A DNA stretch of 63,586 nucleotides. It comes from a bacterium. Lineage in GTDB: Bacteria; JACRDZ01; JAQUKH01. Numbering within the stretch: position 1 is the stretch's first letter; the number at the start of each line of letters is the position of its first letter. Where the stretch lies: positions 1 to 63,586 of the forward strand of contig JAQUKH010000011.1 of the NCBI GenBank assembly GCA_028719205.1, given 5' to 3'. The notes beneath the pieces were generated by a model. The model saw only the letters and a program-made list of their open reading frames with translations. It did no database searches and was not told the DNA's origin. The translations under genes were made by a program, and so were the position numbers. Shown in pieces: positions 9,344-17,129 of the stretch.

Positions 9344-9529
9344 AATAAAAAGATCGAATATAAAGCAAGGCCTTAAAGTCAGGATAGTATTAAAACAAGA
9401 CCAGAAAAGCGGGAAATTAACCGAAGGGGTTGTAAAGATATTTTAACAAATTCTCCTTCGCATCCTCATGGAATAAAAGTAAGATTAATTAGCGGAGATG
9501 CAGGACGGGTCAAAGAGATATGCCTGTGA
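9336..9529 (+). pseudogene. ywbE: YwbE-family small protein, frameshifted
   Basis: From ATG 9336 the frame reads like the start of the small YwbE/DUF2196 family (SNIKQGLKVRIVLKQDQKSG, then KLTEGVVK) and then hits TAA at 9444. Moving to the -1 frame at the AAA run (9434-9436) restores the family's second half (DILTNSPSHPHGIKVRLI, then GRVKEI) to a TGA at 9527-9529. One missing A in that run explains the break. There is no slippery heptamer, so programmed frameshifting is unlikely. It is either a true recent pseudogene or a sequencing or assembly error. It lies directly after ribF. Confidence 0.8.
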
Positions 9530-10600
9530 CTATTCAATCAATTCATAAACATGGATATAATCATTTCCCCAATATATCAAGTATGGGAAACTATATACTG
9601 GAATATTATTGTCTTTATTATTATCCTTGTGAGATATAGCATAGATTTCCCCGCCCTTATTTGGATCCAAAGCAATAACTTTCTCTTTAGTATTTATAAC
9701 AATTGCATCCCCAAGCATGGCCAATTTTCCATACCCCGGAACACTTTTTAAATCATACGTCCATTCTACTTTTCTTTCATTAATGTTCACTCCGTAAACA
9801 TTGGAATCAGAAGAAGGCACGATCAGCAAATCACCGTAAAAAACCGGAGTATTTATTATTTTTTTTGAACTTATTTTTACTTTCCATAACAATTCACCAT
9901 TTTCGTTATTTATTACGATTATTTCACCGTCATAAGTACAGATATAGATATTATTTTCTTTAATCACAGGTGTTGACTCTACATTAGTTCCTAAGTCCAT
10001 TATCCAATGGACCTCTCCATCGATATAATTTACCGCAAAAACTTTTCCGTTATAAGTAACTCCATATATATTATTATTATTTAGTATTAAGGACGGTGTA
10101 ATATTTCCGCTAAAACCTCTTGGCTCTATCTCAAGCTTCCATATCAGATAGCCTGTCGTTAAATCTATATTATATATTTTCCCGTCAAATCCCAAAAAAT
10201 ATACATTGTGCCCATCTACTACAGGAATAGAATTTACAACACCTTCAGATTGGACCTCCCATTCTCTTTCACCGTCTTTTACCGAAAAAGAGCATAATTT
10301 ATAATTTGCCGAACCAATTAGAACAGAATTATCATCTACAACAGGTGAAGTGCAAAAATTATCATCATACTCTTTAACCCAAAGTGTCTTCCCGGTTTCT
10401 ACATTAACAGCGTAAAGCCTGTATTGTAAAGTATAATACAATACTTTATTGTAAATAACAGGCTCATTTACAAGTTTCGACGCTAATTGTATTTCATTTT
10501 TGACCATTAAATTGTTATAGGCTCCCCCGTTTGCGTATTGTATATTTAATAAAATAATATATAGAAAAACAGCGGTATTCAAATAATTTTTGATCTTCAT
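9530..10600 (-). CDS. Secreted PQQ-like beta-propeller repeat protein
   Basis: This 356-residue protein has an N-terminal signal peptide followed by about seven repeats of the PQQ/WD40-like beta-propeller type. Each repeat follows the pattern [hydrophobic strand]-YAVNVETGKTLWVKEYD or NIDLTTGYLIWKLEIEP, as in BamB and quinoprotein propellers. There is no catalytic dehydrogenase motif and no clear lipobox, so a structural or binding role in the periplasm is more likely than enzymatic activity. It follows another secreted protein by 22 nt, so the pair is probably an operon of unknown function. Confidence 0.75.
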   Translation of the reverse strand: MKIKNYLNTAVFLYIILLNIQYANGGAYNNLMVKNEIQLASKLVNEPVIYNKVLYYTLQYRLYAVNVETGKTLWVKEYDDNFCTSPVVDDNSVLIGSANYKLCSFSVKDGEREWEVQSEGVVNSIPVVDGHNVYFLGFDGKIYNIDLTTGYLIWKLEIEPRGFSGNITPSLILNNNNIYGVTYNGKVFAVNYIDGEVHWIMDLGTNVESTPVIKENNIYICTYDGEIIVINNENGELLWKVKISSKKIINTPVFYGDLLIVPSSDSNVYGVNINERKVEWTYDLKSVPGYGKLAMLGDAIVINTKEKVIALDPNKGGEIYAISHKDNNKDNNIPVYSFPYLIYWGNDYIHVYELIE

Positions 10601-10622
10601 ATATTAAATCCGTTTTTTTTAC

Positions 10623-11375
10623 TCATTTTTCCATGATCTGAATTAAATCAGTTAAATCCAATTCAGGTATATTATTATCAGGTAAAATAAATTTTACATG
10701 ATAGCCGACATTTTCTTTAATTTCAGTCAAATCATATATTAAAAATATCCGGTTATTATTACTTTCCTGCCGTAAAGGCAAGTAATGGAATATTTCAGTT
10801 AATTCCGTCCCTGCGGGAAATGCGAGTATGGTAAAATATTTTTTCAATCCTCTGTAGGGGTCTGAATTGATCCCTACGTGAAATTCTTTATTTGGTATTA
10901 ATTTTTCACGTGTATGTAAATGTGGTAACCGTTTTAACTTATATGCCACCCAAAAACTGCCGGTTTTTACATCTTCATTAGTATCACTAAATTCAAAACT
11001 CATGCTTGGGCAATAATATATAGTACCCCGCCAGCTGTCATCCATAAATTTTATATTATTAAGTTTGATATTTGGAGAATAATTTAAATCATAAAAATCA
11101 CTTGTATCATATTGGCTGGGCCCAACAATGTTTTTCGGGAACATTGTTCTATTAATTATTTGTGAATCAGCAGATAAAGGAACCATATCATAAACATTAT
11201 ATTGAGACACTTTGACATATCCGATATTAAATTCGTATACTTTGTAAGTTTCAGTCACCCGGAAATATTCCGTATCTTTTAATTGTAATTCTGAAGCATT
11301 TGCGTTACTGCTTTTAAAGATTATTATTAAGATAGTTATTAATAATAAAACCCTGGTTTTTCTTTCCATAATCAT
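10623..11375 (-). CDS. Secreted protein of unknown function
   Basis: I do not recognise this 250-residue protein. A basic start and a hydrophobic run to about residue 27 (ending SNANAS) indicate a signal peptide. The rest is rich in aromatic residues and short beta-like segments, with no Cys pairs or catalytic motif that I can name. The ATG at 11375 is supported by a -10 box that ends 6 nt upstream. The propeller gene follows 22 nt downstream, suggesting the two work together outside the cytoplasm. Confidence 0.6.
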   Translation of the reverse strand: MIMERKTRVLLLITILIIIFKSSNANASELQLKDTEYFRVTETYKVYEFNIGYVKVSQYNVYDMVPLSADSQIINRTMFPKNIVGPSQYDTSDFYDLNYSPNIKLNNIKFMDDSWRGTIYYCPSMSFEFSDTNEDVKTGSFWVAYKLKRLPHLHTREKLIPNKEFHVGINSDPYRGLKKYFTILAFPAGTELTEIFHYLPLRQESNNNRIFLIYDLTEIKENVGYHVKFILPDNNIPELDLTDLIQIMEK

Positions 11376-11381
11376 TATTAT

Positions 11382-11409
11382 ATTTTACATGTTTCATTTC
11401 TTTTATCAA
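11382..11409 (-). promoter_or_regulatory. Promoter with -10 box directly before the start codon
   Basis: On the minus strand TTGATA (11409-11404) and TAAAAT (11387-11382) are 16 nt apart. Only 6 nt separate the -10 box from the ATG at 11375, so the transcript would be leaderless. Confidence 0.55.
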
Positions 11410-11426
11410 CTTATTTCTTATTTTAG

Positions 11427-11476
11427 TTTATTCGTTGCAATTGCCAAAATTCAGTATTTTTGATAAAATTAATGAA
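11427..11476 (+). repeat. Upstream repeat, copy 1 (carries a promoter)
   Basis: About 50 bp (TTTATTCGTTG, then AAAATTCAGTATTTTTG, then TAAAATTAAT) recurs at 11732-11781 with only a few substitutions. Each copy contains a -35/-10 pair with identical 17-nt spacing, so the repeat looks like a duplicated promoter region. Confidence 0.75.
11441..11469 (+). promoter_or_regulatory. Promoter for the small HTH-like gene (leaderless)
   Basis: TTGCCA (11441-11446) and TAAAAT (11464-11469) are 17 nt apart. The ATG at 11477 lies 7 nt after the -10 box, so transcription and translation should begin at nearly the same base. Confidence 0.65.
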
Positions 11477-11713
11477 ATGAAAAAAGAGATCGAACGCAAC
11501 CTCGGAGAGCAGCCCATCGCGCGGCTCATGGCGGAAAATGGCCTCAAGGCACAGGACCTTGTAGCTGCTTCAACCAAACAGATTACCCACAAGATGGTAT
11601 CCCGGGCGTGCAAGGGCAGAAGGTTAACGCCCGGCGTCCAATACAAGATCCTTGACGCGTTGAATAAGGCTGCAGGCAAAAATTATTCCATCAAGGAACT
11701 GTTTACCTATTAA
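11477..11713 (+). CDS. Small helical, possibly DNA-binding protein
   Basis: This 78-residue basic protein consists of predicted helices (KKEIERNLGEQPIARLMAEN, then GLKAQDLVAASTKQITHKMV) with a spacing reminiscent of helix-turn-helix regulators, ending with YSIKELF. I cannot name the family with certainty. The start at 11477 is set by the promoter, which overlaps the 14 extra codons of the longer frame. It stands between two copies of a promoter repeat and may regulate its neighbours. That is inference. Confidence 0.6.
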   Translation: MKKEIERNLGEQPIARLMAENGLKAQDLVAASTKQITHKMVSRACKGRRLTPGVQYKILDALNKAAGKNYSIKELFTY

Positions 11714-11731
11714 TTACCCCCATCTAAAATT

Positions 11732-11781
11732 CAGGTTTATTCGTTGTAGTTGCTAAAATTCAGTATTTTTGTTAAAATTAA
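11732..11781 (+). repeat. Upstream repeat, copy 2 (carries a promoter)
   Basis: This is the second copy of the 50-bp repeat at 11427-11476. It differs at a handful of positions and keeps the TTGCTA-17-TAAAAT promoter layout. Confidence 0.75.
11750..11778 (+). promoter_or_regulatory. Promoter for the membrane protein / diguanylate cyclase pair
   Basis: TTGCTA (11750-11755) and TAAAAT (11773-11778) are 17 nt apart. The expected start near 11785 gives a ~30-nt leader with a GAGGTG ribosome binding site before the ATG at 11816. Confidence 0.65.
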
Positions 11782-11815
11782 TTTTAAGAAGTATCCAAAA
11801 TAGCTGAGGTGTAAA

Positions 11816-12121
11816 ATGGAAGAAAATAAGGACAGAAAAAATATCGCGCAGCATATTCTCCCGACTGCTTCTAATCTCTTAGGGCTTTGCTTTGTTTTAC
11901 TTAGTTTCATCAAGCTCTCAAATATTTCCGCAGAAACGATCATTGACGAGTGCCTTGGAATATTAATAGCCCTATTTCTTGCTTCGTGTATTTTTTCGTA
12001 CGCGTCAATGCGTTCACAAAAACAATCAGAAAAATACGAGAAAATTGCTGACATTATTTTTATCATCGGGCTCAGCAGCCTTGCGCTTATCTCGATAATA
12101 ATTATTTTTGAATTGATATAA
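11816..12121 (+). CDS. Small membrane protein
   Basis: This 101-residue protein has three hydrophobic segments (about 18-35, 45-65 and 78-100) separated by short polar loops, with a charged N-terminus (MEENKDRKN). I do not recognise the family. It precedes the diguanylate cyclase by 5 nt and shares its promoter, so it may be an accessory membrane partner of that enzyme. Confidence 0.65.
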   Translation: MEENKDRKNIAQHILPTASNLLGLCFVLLSFIKLSNISAETIIDECLGILIALFLASCIFSYASMRSQKQSEKYEKIADIIFIIGLSSLALISIIIIFELI

Positions 12122-12126
12122 TAAAA

Positions 12127-12987
12127 ATGATAAAAACTAAAATTCCAGAATATATTCGCAAGCTGCCAAAAGTGCTTATCATTATTTTAGGGATTTTGCT
12201 GGTTGCATTTTTTGGTTTTATCGATTATTTTACCGGTTACGAGATCTCGATTTCAATATTTTATTTAATACCTATCTCTTTGATTGCCTGGTTTGCCGGA
12301 AATTTTTCTGCCGCAATTATATCTATTTTAAGCGTGATAGTATGGGCATTGTCTGATCTGGCTTCAGCGAAATATTATTCCCATCCTGTTATTCCTTTAT
12401 GGAATTCTTTTATATTATTGGGGTTTTTTTTAATAATTACTTTTGCTTTGACAGAGATTAAAAGTTTATTAGAGAATGAAAGAGAACTGGCGTTAACGGA
12501 TCCTCTGACAAAAATTGCAAATGCACGGGGTTTATATAAATACATGCAATTTGAAATAGACAGGGCTATCAGGTTTGGGCGGCCTTTGACTATCGCGTAT
12601 ATTGACCTTGATAATTTTAAATTTATTAATGATACGCACGGACATAGCGCGGGGGATAAAGTTTTGCAGGTTGTGGCAGGAACTATTAAGGAAAATATCC
12701 GGTCAATAGACATAGTCGCAAGAATCGGCGGCGATGAATTTGTAATTCTTATGCCGGAAACAGGAGAGGAACACTCCAGGATAGCTATCGATAAAATACT
12801 AAAATACCTTTTGAATATTGTGGAGGAAAACAAATGGCCAATAACTTTCAGTATAGGAGCTGCCATTTATCATAACCCGCCGCGTGATATGGATAAATTG
12901 ATAAAGACAGCGGATGAATTAATGTATTCCATAAAAAAGGCCGGTAAAAATAATATAATGTATAAAATCATTACGGGCACCGTTTAA
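12127..12987 (+). CDS. Membrane-bound diguanylate cyclase (GGDEF)
   Basis: The 286-residue protein has four hydrophobic N-terminal segments (about 14-35, 43-62, 63-80 and 92-112), a short linker and a GGDEF domain. The active-site motif GGDEF is intact at 201-205, the metal/substrate motif DLDNFKFINDTHGH is at 160-173, and an RxxD inhibitory site (RSID, 192-195) lies the canonical five residues before GGDEF. It should make cyclic di-GMP with product feedback inhibition. The membrane part is probably a sensor, but no ligand-binding motif is evident. Confidence 0.92.
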   Translation: MIKTKIPEYIRKLPKVLIIILGILLVAFFGFIDYFTGYEISISIFYLIPISLIAWFAGNFSAAIISILSVIVWALSDLASAKYYSHPVIPLWNSFILLGFFLIITFALTEIKSLLENERELALTDPLTKIANARGLYKYMQFEIDRAIRFGRPLTIAYIDLDNFKFINDTHGHSAGDKVLQVVAGTIKENIRSIDIVARIGGDEFVILMPETGEEHSRIAIDKILKYLLNIVEENKWPITFSIGAAIYHNPPRDMDKLIKTADELMYSIKKAGKNNIMYKIITGTV

Positions 12988-13008
12988 AAAAACACTCTCC
13001 GAATTTCA

Positions 13009-13037
13009 TCGACAAACAAATAAAAATATTATAAAAT
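13009..13037 (+). promoter_or_regulatory. Promoter for the thioredoxin-like gene
   Basis: TCGACA (13009-13014) and TAAAAT (13032-13037) are 17 nt apart, upstream of an AAGGAGG site and the ATG at 13070. Confidence 0.5.
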
Positions 13038-13069
13038 GAAGTCTCATATAACAAATCAAGGAGGCAATA

Positions 13070-13534
13070 ATGAAAAAAATATCTGTTTTGGGAATAATTT
13101 TAATTCAGTTGCTTTCGATGTCTATTCATGCTTTCGAGTGGGAAACAGATTTTGCAAAAGCCTCGGCTGAAGCTAAAAAAACCGGCAAATATATCCTGAT
13201 GGATTTTGCCGGCTCTGACTGGTGCGGGTGGTGCATCAAGCTGGAAAAAGAAGTTTTCAGCCAGGAGGACTTTAAACAGTTCGCGGATAAGAATTTTGTT
13301 TGTATTCTGGTAGATTTTCCGAATAAAAAAGTTCAAACTAAAGAGCTTAAAGAACAAAATAGTAAACTGGCCGAGAAATATAGAATACAGGGTTATCCCA
13401 CAATTATTATTTTAGATCCTAAAGGGGAATTTGCCGGCCAAACCGGATATCAGGAAGGCGGCGCAAAAAAATATACTGAACATCTTAAAGCTATAGTTGA
13501 TAAATTTAAAGAAAAAACAAAAAAGCAAAAGTAA
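13070..13534 (+). CDS. Exported thioredoxin-like protein
   Basis: A signal peptide (residues 1-21) is followed by a thioredoxin fold of the DUF255/Thioredoxin_7 type. The active site is Cys52-Gly-Trp-Cys55 in SDWCGWC, and a cis-proline lies in the stretch QGYPTIIILD. It probably reduces or oxidises protein thiols in the periplasm. The gene has an AAGGAGG site 7 nt upstream of the ATG and is monocistronic, convergent with the helicase gene. Confidence 0.87.
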   Translation: MKKISVLGIILIQLLSMSIHAFEWETDFAKASAEAKKTGKYILMDFAGSDWCGWCIKLEKEVFSQEDFKQFADKNFVCILVDFPNKKVQTKELKEQNSKLAEKYRIQGYPTIIILDPKGEFAGQTGYQEGGAKKYTEHLKAIVDKFKEKTKKQK

Positions 13535-13576
13535 ACAATAAAAATATTATCTGCCAATTAATATAATTTTAATATT

Positions 13577-14743
13577 TTATACGGATCGTATACCTCTACT
13601 TTCCGTATCTTCTGTTATTTTACCTTTAAACAAAATCTTGTTTTCAATTTTTATTTTCAATTCTTTTTCTATTTTCCTCAATAAAGGCATTTCGTAAACG
13701 GTTGCAAGAGAAACAACTATTCCCTTCAGTCCGTTCCTCCCTGTACGGCCGGCCCTGTGAAGATAATCCTTTGATCCTTCAGGAATATCTATATTGAAGA
13801 TGTATGTGATCCCATCCATTTGAAGGCCCCTTGCCGCGATATCGGAAGCGATCAATATCCGCAGCCTGCCTGTTCTGTAATCATCCATAACCCGTTTACG
13901 GTCCATCTTATAATCAGTACCATGCAGGCTTTCAATTTTAATTCCATGAAATTGAAGTTTTCCGGTCAAATTATCGATCTGATCCACATTGTTCAAAAAT
14001 ACCAGGGCTTTTACCGGATCCAGATTTTTGATCAATTTTGTAAGAAGTTCGATCTTATCTCTCTGTTCCGTGATCAAACAGCAATGAGATATCGATTCCG
14101 GTATTGACTCTCCGCCTTCAGATGTCAATAGAACAGGATCAGCCATAAAACTTTTTGCCATATCAATAGTTTTCTGCGGTAAGGTCGCGGATGCGATGAT
14201 AAGCTGGCGTTCTTTTTGAAGGCTTTTAATGATCTTTAGCACAGGCTCAACATTATGCATATCCAAGAGCCTGTCTGCCTCATCGAGTATGATCATTTGT
14301 ATGGTTTGAGCTTTGATCTTATTTTTTTGTATCAGTTCAAGAATCCTGCCGGGAGATCCTACAATTATTTGCGGCTTACCTTTAAGCTTATCTATCTGCC
14401 TTGTTATATTTGTACCGCCGATTATTGGCGTCGAACGGATAGAAAACCCTGAGTTTTGTGAAAGCTTTTCCATCTGGCGCTGGATCTGAATGACCAGTTC
14501 GTGTGTCGGGGCCAGAATGACCGCTTTCATTTCTTTTGAAGTATTTTTTATCTTTTCAAATAGAGGGAGAAGATAAGCGAGAGTTTTCCCTGTGCCGGTT
14601 TCAGACCGCATGATGACATCTTTATTAAGGATGATCTCCGGGATAACCCTGCTCTGGATATCGGTCGGTATTATTATTTTTTCAATTTCCAGGGCTTTGA
14701 CCAGGCAAGGATCCAATCCCAGATCTTCAAAAGACTCTGCCAT
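13577..14743 (-). CDS. DEAD-box RNA helicase
   Basis: The 388-residue protein is a minimal DEAD-box helicase without a long C-terminal extension. Motifs in order are I SETGTGKT (47-54), Ia PTHELV (79-84), II DEAD (154-157), III SAT (185-187) and VI HRAGRTGR (near 331-338). It unwinds RNA duplexes using ATP, and likely roles are ribosome assembly or mRNA turnover. It diverges from the glnN promoter region. Confidence 0.93.
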   Translation of the reverse strand: MAESFEDLGLDPCLVKALEIEKIIIPTDIQSRVIPEIILNKDVIMRSETGTGKTLAYLLPLFEKIKNTSKEMKAVILAPTHELVIQIQRQMEKLSQNSGFSIRSTPIIGGTNITRQIDKLKGKPQIIVGSPGRILELIQKNKIKAQTIQMIILDEADRLLDMHNVEPVLKIIKSLQKERQLIIASATLPQKTIDMAKSFMADPVLLTSEGGESIPESISHCCLITEQRDKIELLTKLIKNLDPVKALVFLNNVDQIDNLTGKLQFHGIKIESLHGTDYKMDRKRVMDDYRTGRLRILIASDIAARGLQMDGITYIFNIDIPEGSKDYLHRAGRTGRNGLKGIVVSLATVYEMPLLRKIEKELKIKIENKILFKGKITEDTESRGIRSV

Positions 14744-14791
14744 TTAATTCTCCTTTTTTATTTAAAACTGATTATAACACACTAAATTTTA

Positions 14792-14819
14792 TTGACAAAA
14801 ATTAAATTTGTGATATCAT
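14792..14819 (+). promoter_or_regulatory. Distal promoter upstream of glnN (P1)
   Basis: TTGACA (14792-14797) and TATCAT (14814-14819) are 16 nt apart. Transcription would begin near 14826, about 70 nt before a strong terminator hairpin. Confidence 0.65.
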
Positions 14820-14825
14820 TCTGTT

Positions 14826-14897
14826 TAAGATACAAAGAAGTATCAAAGACATTGATGTCTTCCATTGGGTGGAAACCTATGGGAGGCATTTTTTTTT
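14826..14897 (+). ncRNA. Candidate small RNA or attenuated leader upstream of glnN
   Basis: Between the distal promoter and the T-run lies ~72 nt that can fold into two hairpins: GATAC/GTATC at 14829-14844 and a long stem at 14855-14889 that ends in nine Ts. A second promoter after the T-run can serve glnN alone. The segment could therefore be a free small RNA, or a leader in which termination controls glnN. I see no match to a known riboswitch. Confidence 0.45.
14855..14897 (+). terminator. Intrinsic terminator in the glnN leader
   Basis: ATGTCTTCCAT (14855-14865) pairs with ATGGGAGGCAT (14879-14889) through 11 pairs, two of them G-U. The inner GGT/ACC stem is capped by a GGAA tetraloop. 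Nine Ts (14889-14897) follow at once, which is the form of a factor-independent terminator. Confidence 0.75.
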
Positions 14898-14928
14898 GGA
14901 ACAAGGATGTTCACTATGTCTAAATTTA

Positions 14929-14957
14929 TTAACAATTTTAGGAAAATATGTTATTAT
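14929..14957 (+). promoter_or_regulatory. Proximal promoter of glnN (P2)
   Basis: TTAACA (14929-14934) and TATTAT (14952-14957) are 17 nt apart. Transcription would begin near 14964, after the terminator, with a 19-nt leader that includes AAGGAG before the ATG at 14983. Confidence 0.6.
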
Positions 14958-14982
14958 TGCGTTGAATATATAAGGAGAAAAT

Positions 14983-17079
14983 ATGGAAAATATAGAAATC
15001 CCTGAACTATTTGGAACAAACGTATTTAATGAAAAAATAATGAAAGAAAGGCTTCCTAAGGAAACCTACAAGGCGCTAAAACAAACGATGGAAAAAGGCG
15101 CTCCTTTGAAACCGGAGGTAGCCGATGTTGTGGCTAACGCTATGAAGGATTGGGCTATTGAAAAAGGCGCGACTCATTATACTCACTGGTTCCAGCCATT
15201 AACCGGGTCAACCGCTGAAAAACATGATTCTTTTATATCTCCGACAGATAACGGCGAAATTATCATGGAATTTTCCGGCAGGCAGCTCAGCCAGGGAGAA
15301 CCGGATGCTTCGTCATTTCCAAGCGGCGGAATAAGAGCGACTTTTGAAGCCCGCGGATATACCGCGTGGGATTGTACTTCTCCGGCATTCATAAAAGAAG
15401 ATTCAGCCGGGAACGCAACATTATGTATACCAACGGCGTTTTGTTCATATAACGGCCAGGCGCTTGACAAAAAAACACCGCTTCTTCGTTCTATGAAAGC
15501 CGTTTCACAACAGGCTCTAAGGGTCTTATTCGCGCTTGGTGATACCACCGCGGCAAGAGTTATTTCAACGGTAGGGCCTGAACAGGAATATTTTCTTGTT
15601 GATAAAGAGCTATATCTTAAACGCCTGGATATTATTGTATCAGGACGTTCGCTTTTCGGCGCTCCGGCTCCGAAAGGCCAGGAACTGGAAGACCAATATT
15701 TTGGTGCCCTTAAAGATAAAGTTTCTATTTTTATGAAAGACCTGGATATCGAACTTTGGAAAATGGGGATCTTATCAAAAACAAAACACAATGAAGTAGC
15801 GCCGTCACAGTTTGAAATGGCCCCGGTATTTTCTACCACCAATATCGCGACAGACCAAAACCAGCTTGTTATGGAAACCATGCAAAAAGTCGCTTTGAGA
15901 CATAATATGATTTGTCTGCTCCATGAAAAACCTTACGCAGGCATAAATGGTTCCGGAAAACACAATAACTGGTCTTTATCAACAAATACCGGAAACAACC
16001 TTCTTGAACCGGGTAGTACTCCGCATGAAAACGCGCAATTTCTGGTTTTCTTAAGCGCGCTGATCATGGCAGTAGATAAACATGCTGATATAATGAGGGC
16101 CACCTGCGCGAGTTCGGGAAACGATCACCGGTTAGGCGCGAATGAAGCCCCGCCGGCGATAATCTCTATTTTTCTTGGCGACGAATTGGCCGGGATACTA
16201 AATAATATCGCGCAAGGTGAAAAAAATGTCAAAGCTGAAAAAGTTTATTTGAGAATTGGGGTTGACACGCTCCCTGAATTACCTAAAGACAATACCGACC
16301 GCAACCGGACATCTCCTTTTGCTTTCACCGGTAACAAATTTGAATTCCGGATGGTTGGATCATCACAGTCAATTTCAGGCCCAAATGTAGCGTTAAACAC
16401 AATAGTCGCGGAATCACTGGACGAACTCGCGTCCCGTCTGGAAAATTCATCCGACATAAACACAGAGATCCAGAAAATCGTAAAAGATGTGATAAAAAAA
16501 CACGGCAGAGTTATTTTTAACGGCAATAATTATTCAGAAGAATGGGCCAAAGAAGCGAAAAAACGCGGATTACCGAACAGTAAAAATACTGTTGATGCTT
16601 TGAAAGCTTTTATCACACCAAAAGCCTATGAACTTTTTTCAAAATTTAATGTATTAACCAGAGAAGAACTTCATTCCCGGTATGAAATTTATCTTGAACA
16701 GTATTCAAAACACATAAATATTGAAGCACTGGCTTCTCTGCAGATGGTGAAAAGACAATTTATGCCTGCAATTATGCGTTATATAACGGAATTGGGAAAT
16801 TCTATTAATGCCGCGGGCAAACACAGCACTGTCCAGAAAGAATTGATCGAAAGAATATCCGGCCTTTTGCAGTCTGTAAATAAAAAAGTCAAAAATCTGG
16901 AAAATGAAAACTTAAAGGCAAAGACTTTAACATCTGCTGAAAAACAAGCCGTATGTTATCGTGATAATATTGTGCCGCTTATTTACAGTTTAAGGGTTGA
17001 TATTGATGAACTTGAAACTATTATTCCAAGCGATGTATGGCCGGTACCGACATATAGCGAACTTTTGTTCAAACTATAG
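14983..17079 (+). CDS. glnN: Glutamine synthetase type III
   Basis: At 698 residues this is the long GSIII class, which lacks close similarity to GlnA in length and order. It makes glutamine from glutamate, ammonia and ATP. Recognisable family stretches are HWFQPLTG with EKHDSF, the [10 protein letters not shown] metal-binding motif, [11 protein letters not shown], the nucleotide-binding region [13 protein letters not shown] and the C-terminal [16 protein letters not shown]. The ATG has an AAGGAG site. Two promoters and an intervening terminator suggest nitrogen-dependent or attenuation control. A bidirectional terminator follows. Confidence 0.96.
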   Translation: MENIEIPELFGTNVFNEKIMKERLPKETYKALKQTMEKGAPLKPEVADVVANAMKDWAIEKGATHYTHWFQPLTGSTAEKHDSFISPTDNGEIIMEFSGRQLSQGEPDASSFPSGGIRATFEARGYTAWDCTSPAFIKEDSAGNATLCIPTAFCSYNGQALDKKTPLLRSMKAVSQQALRVLFALGDTTAARVISTVGPEQEYFLVDKELYLKRLDIIVSGRSLFGAPAPKGQELEDQYFGALKDKVSIFMKDLDIELWKMGILSKTKHNEVAPSQFEMAPVFSTTNIATDQNQLVMETMQKVALRHNMICLLHEKPYAGINGSGKHNNWSLSTNTGNNLLEPGSTPHENAQFLVFLSALIMAVDKHADIMRATCASSGNDHRLGANEAPPAIISIFLGDELAGILNNIAQGEKNVKAEKVYLRIGVDTLPELPKDNTDRNRTSPFAFTGNKFEFRMVGSSQSISGPNVALNTIVAESLDELASRLENSSDINTEIQKIVKDVIKKHGRVIFNGNNYSEEWAKEAKKRGLPNSKNTVDALKAFITPKAYELFSKFNVLTREELHSRYEIYLEQYSKHINIEALASLQMVKRQFMPAIMRYITELGNSINAAGKHSTVQKELIERISGLLQSVNKKVKNLENENLKAKTLTSAEKQAVCYRDNIVPLIYSLRVDIDELETIIPSDVWPVPTYSELLFKL

Positions 17080-17089
17080 TAATAATTAA

Positions 17090-17129
17090 AAAACAGGGAA
17101 GGTGTCAGCAATGTACCTTCCCTATTTTT
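17090..17129. terminator. Bidirectional terminator between glnN and the phosphate acyltransferase gene
   Basis: AGGGAAGGT (17095-17103) pairs perfectly with ACCTTCCCT (17115-17123). A T-run follows on the plus strand and an A-run precedes it, so it can stop transcription from both sides. The minus-strand gene ends inside the loop. Confidence 0.85.

Noticed and set aside
9432-9446. Programmed -1 frameshift in the ywbE-like gene
   Set aside because: There is no slippery heptamer at the site and no stimulatory hairpin was found, so a one-base deletion or error is simpler.
14907-15004. Short open frame between the terminator and glnN
   Set aside because: It overlaps the glnN start in another frame, has no ribosome binding site and overlaps promoter P2.
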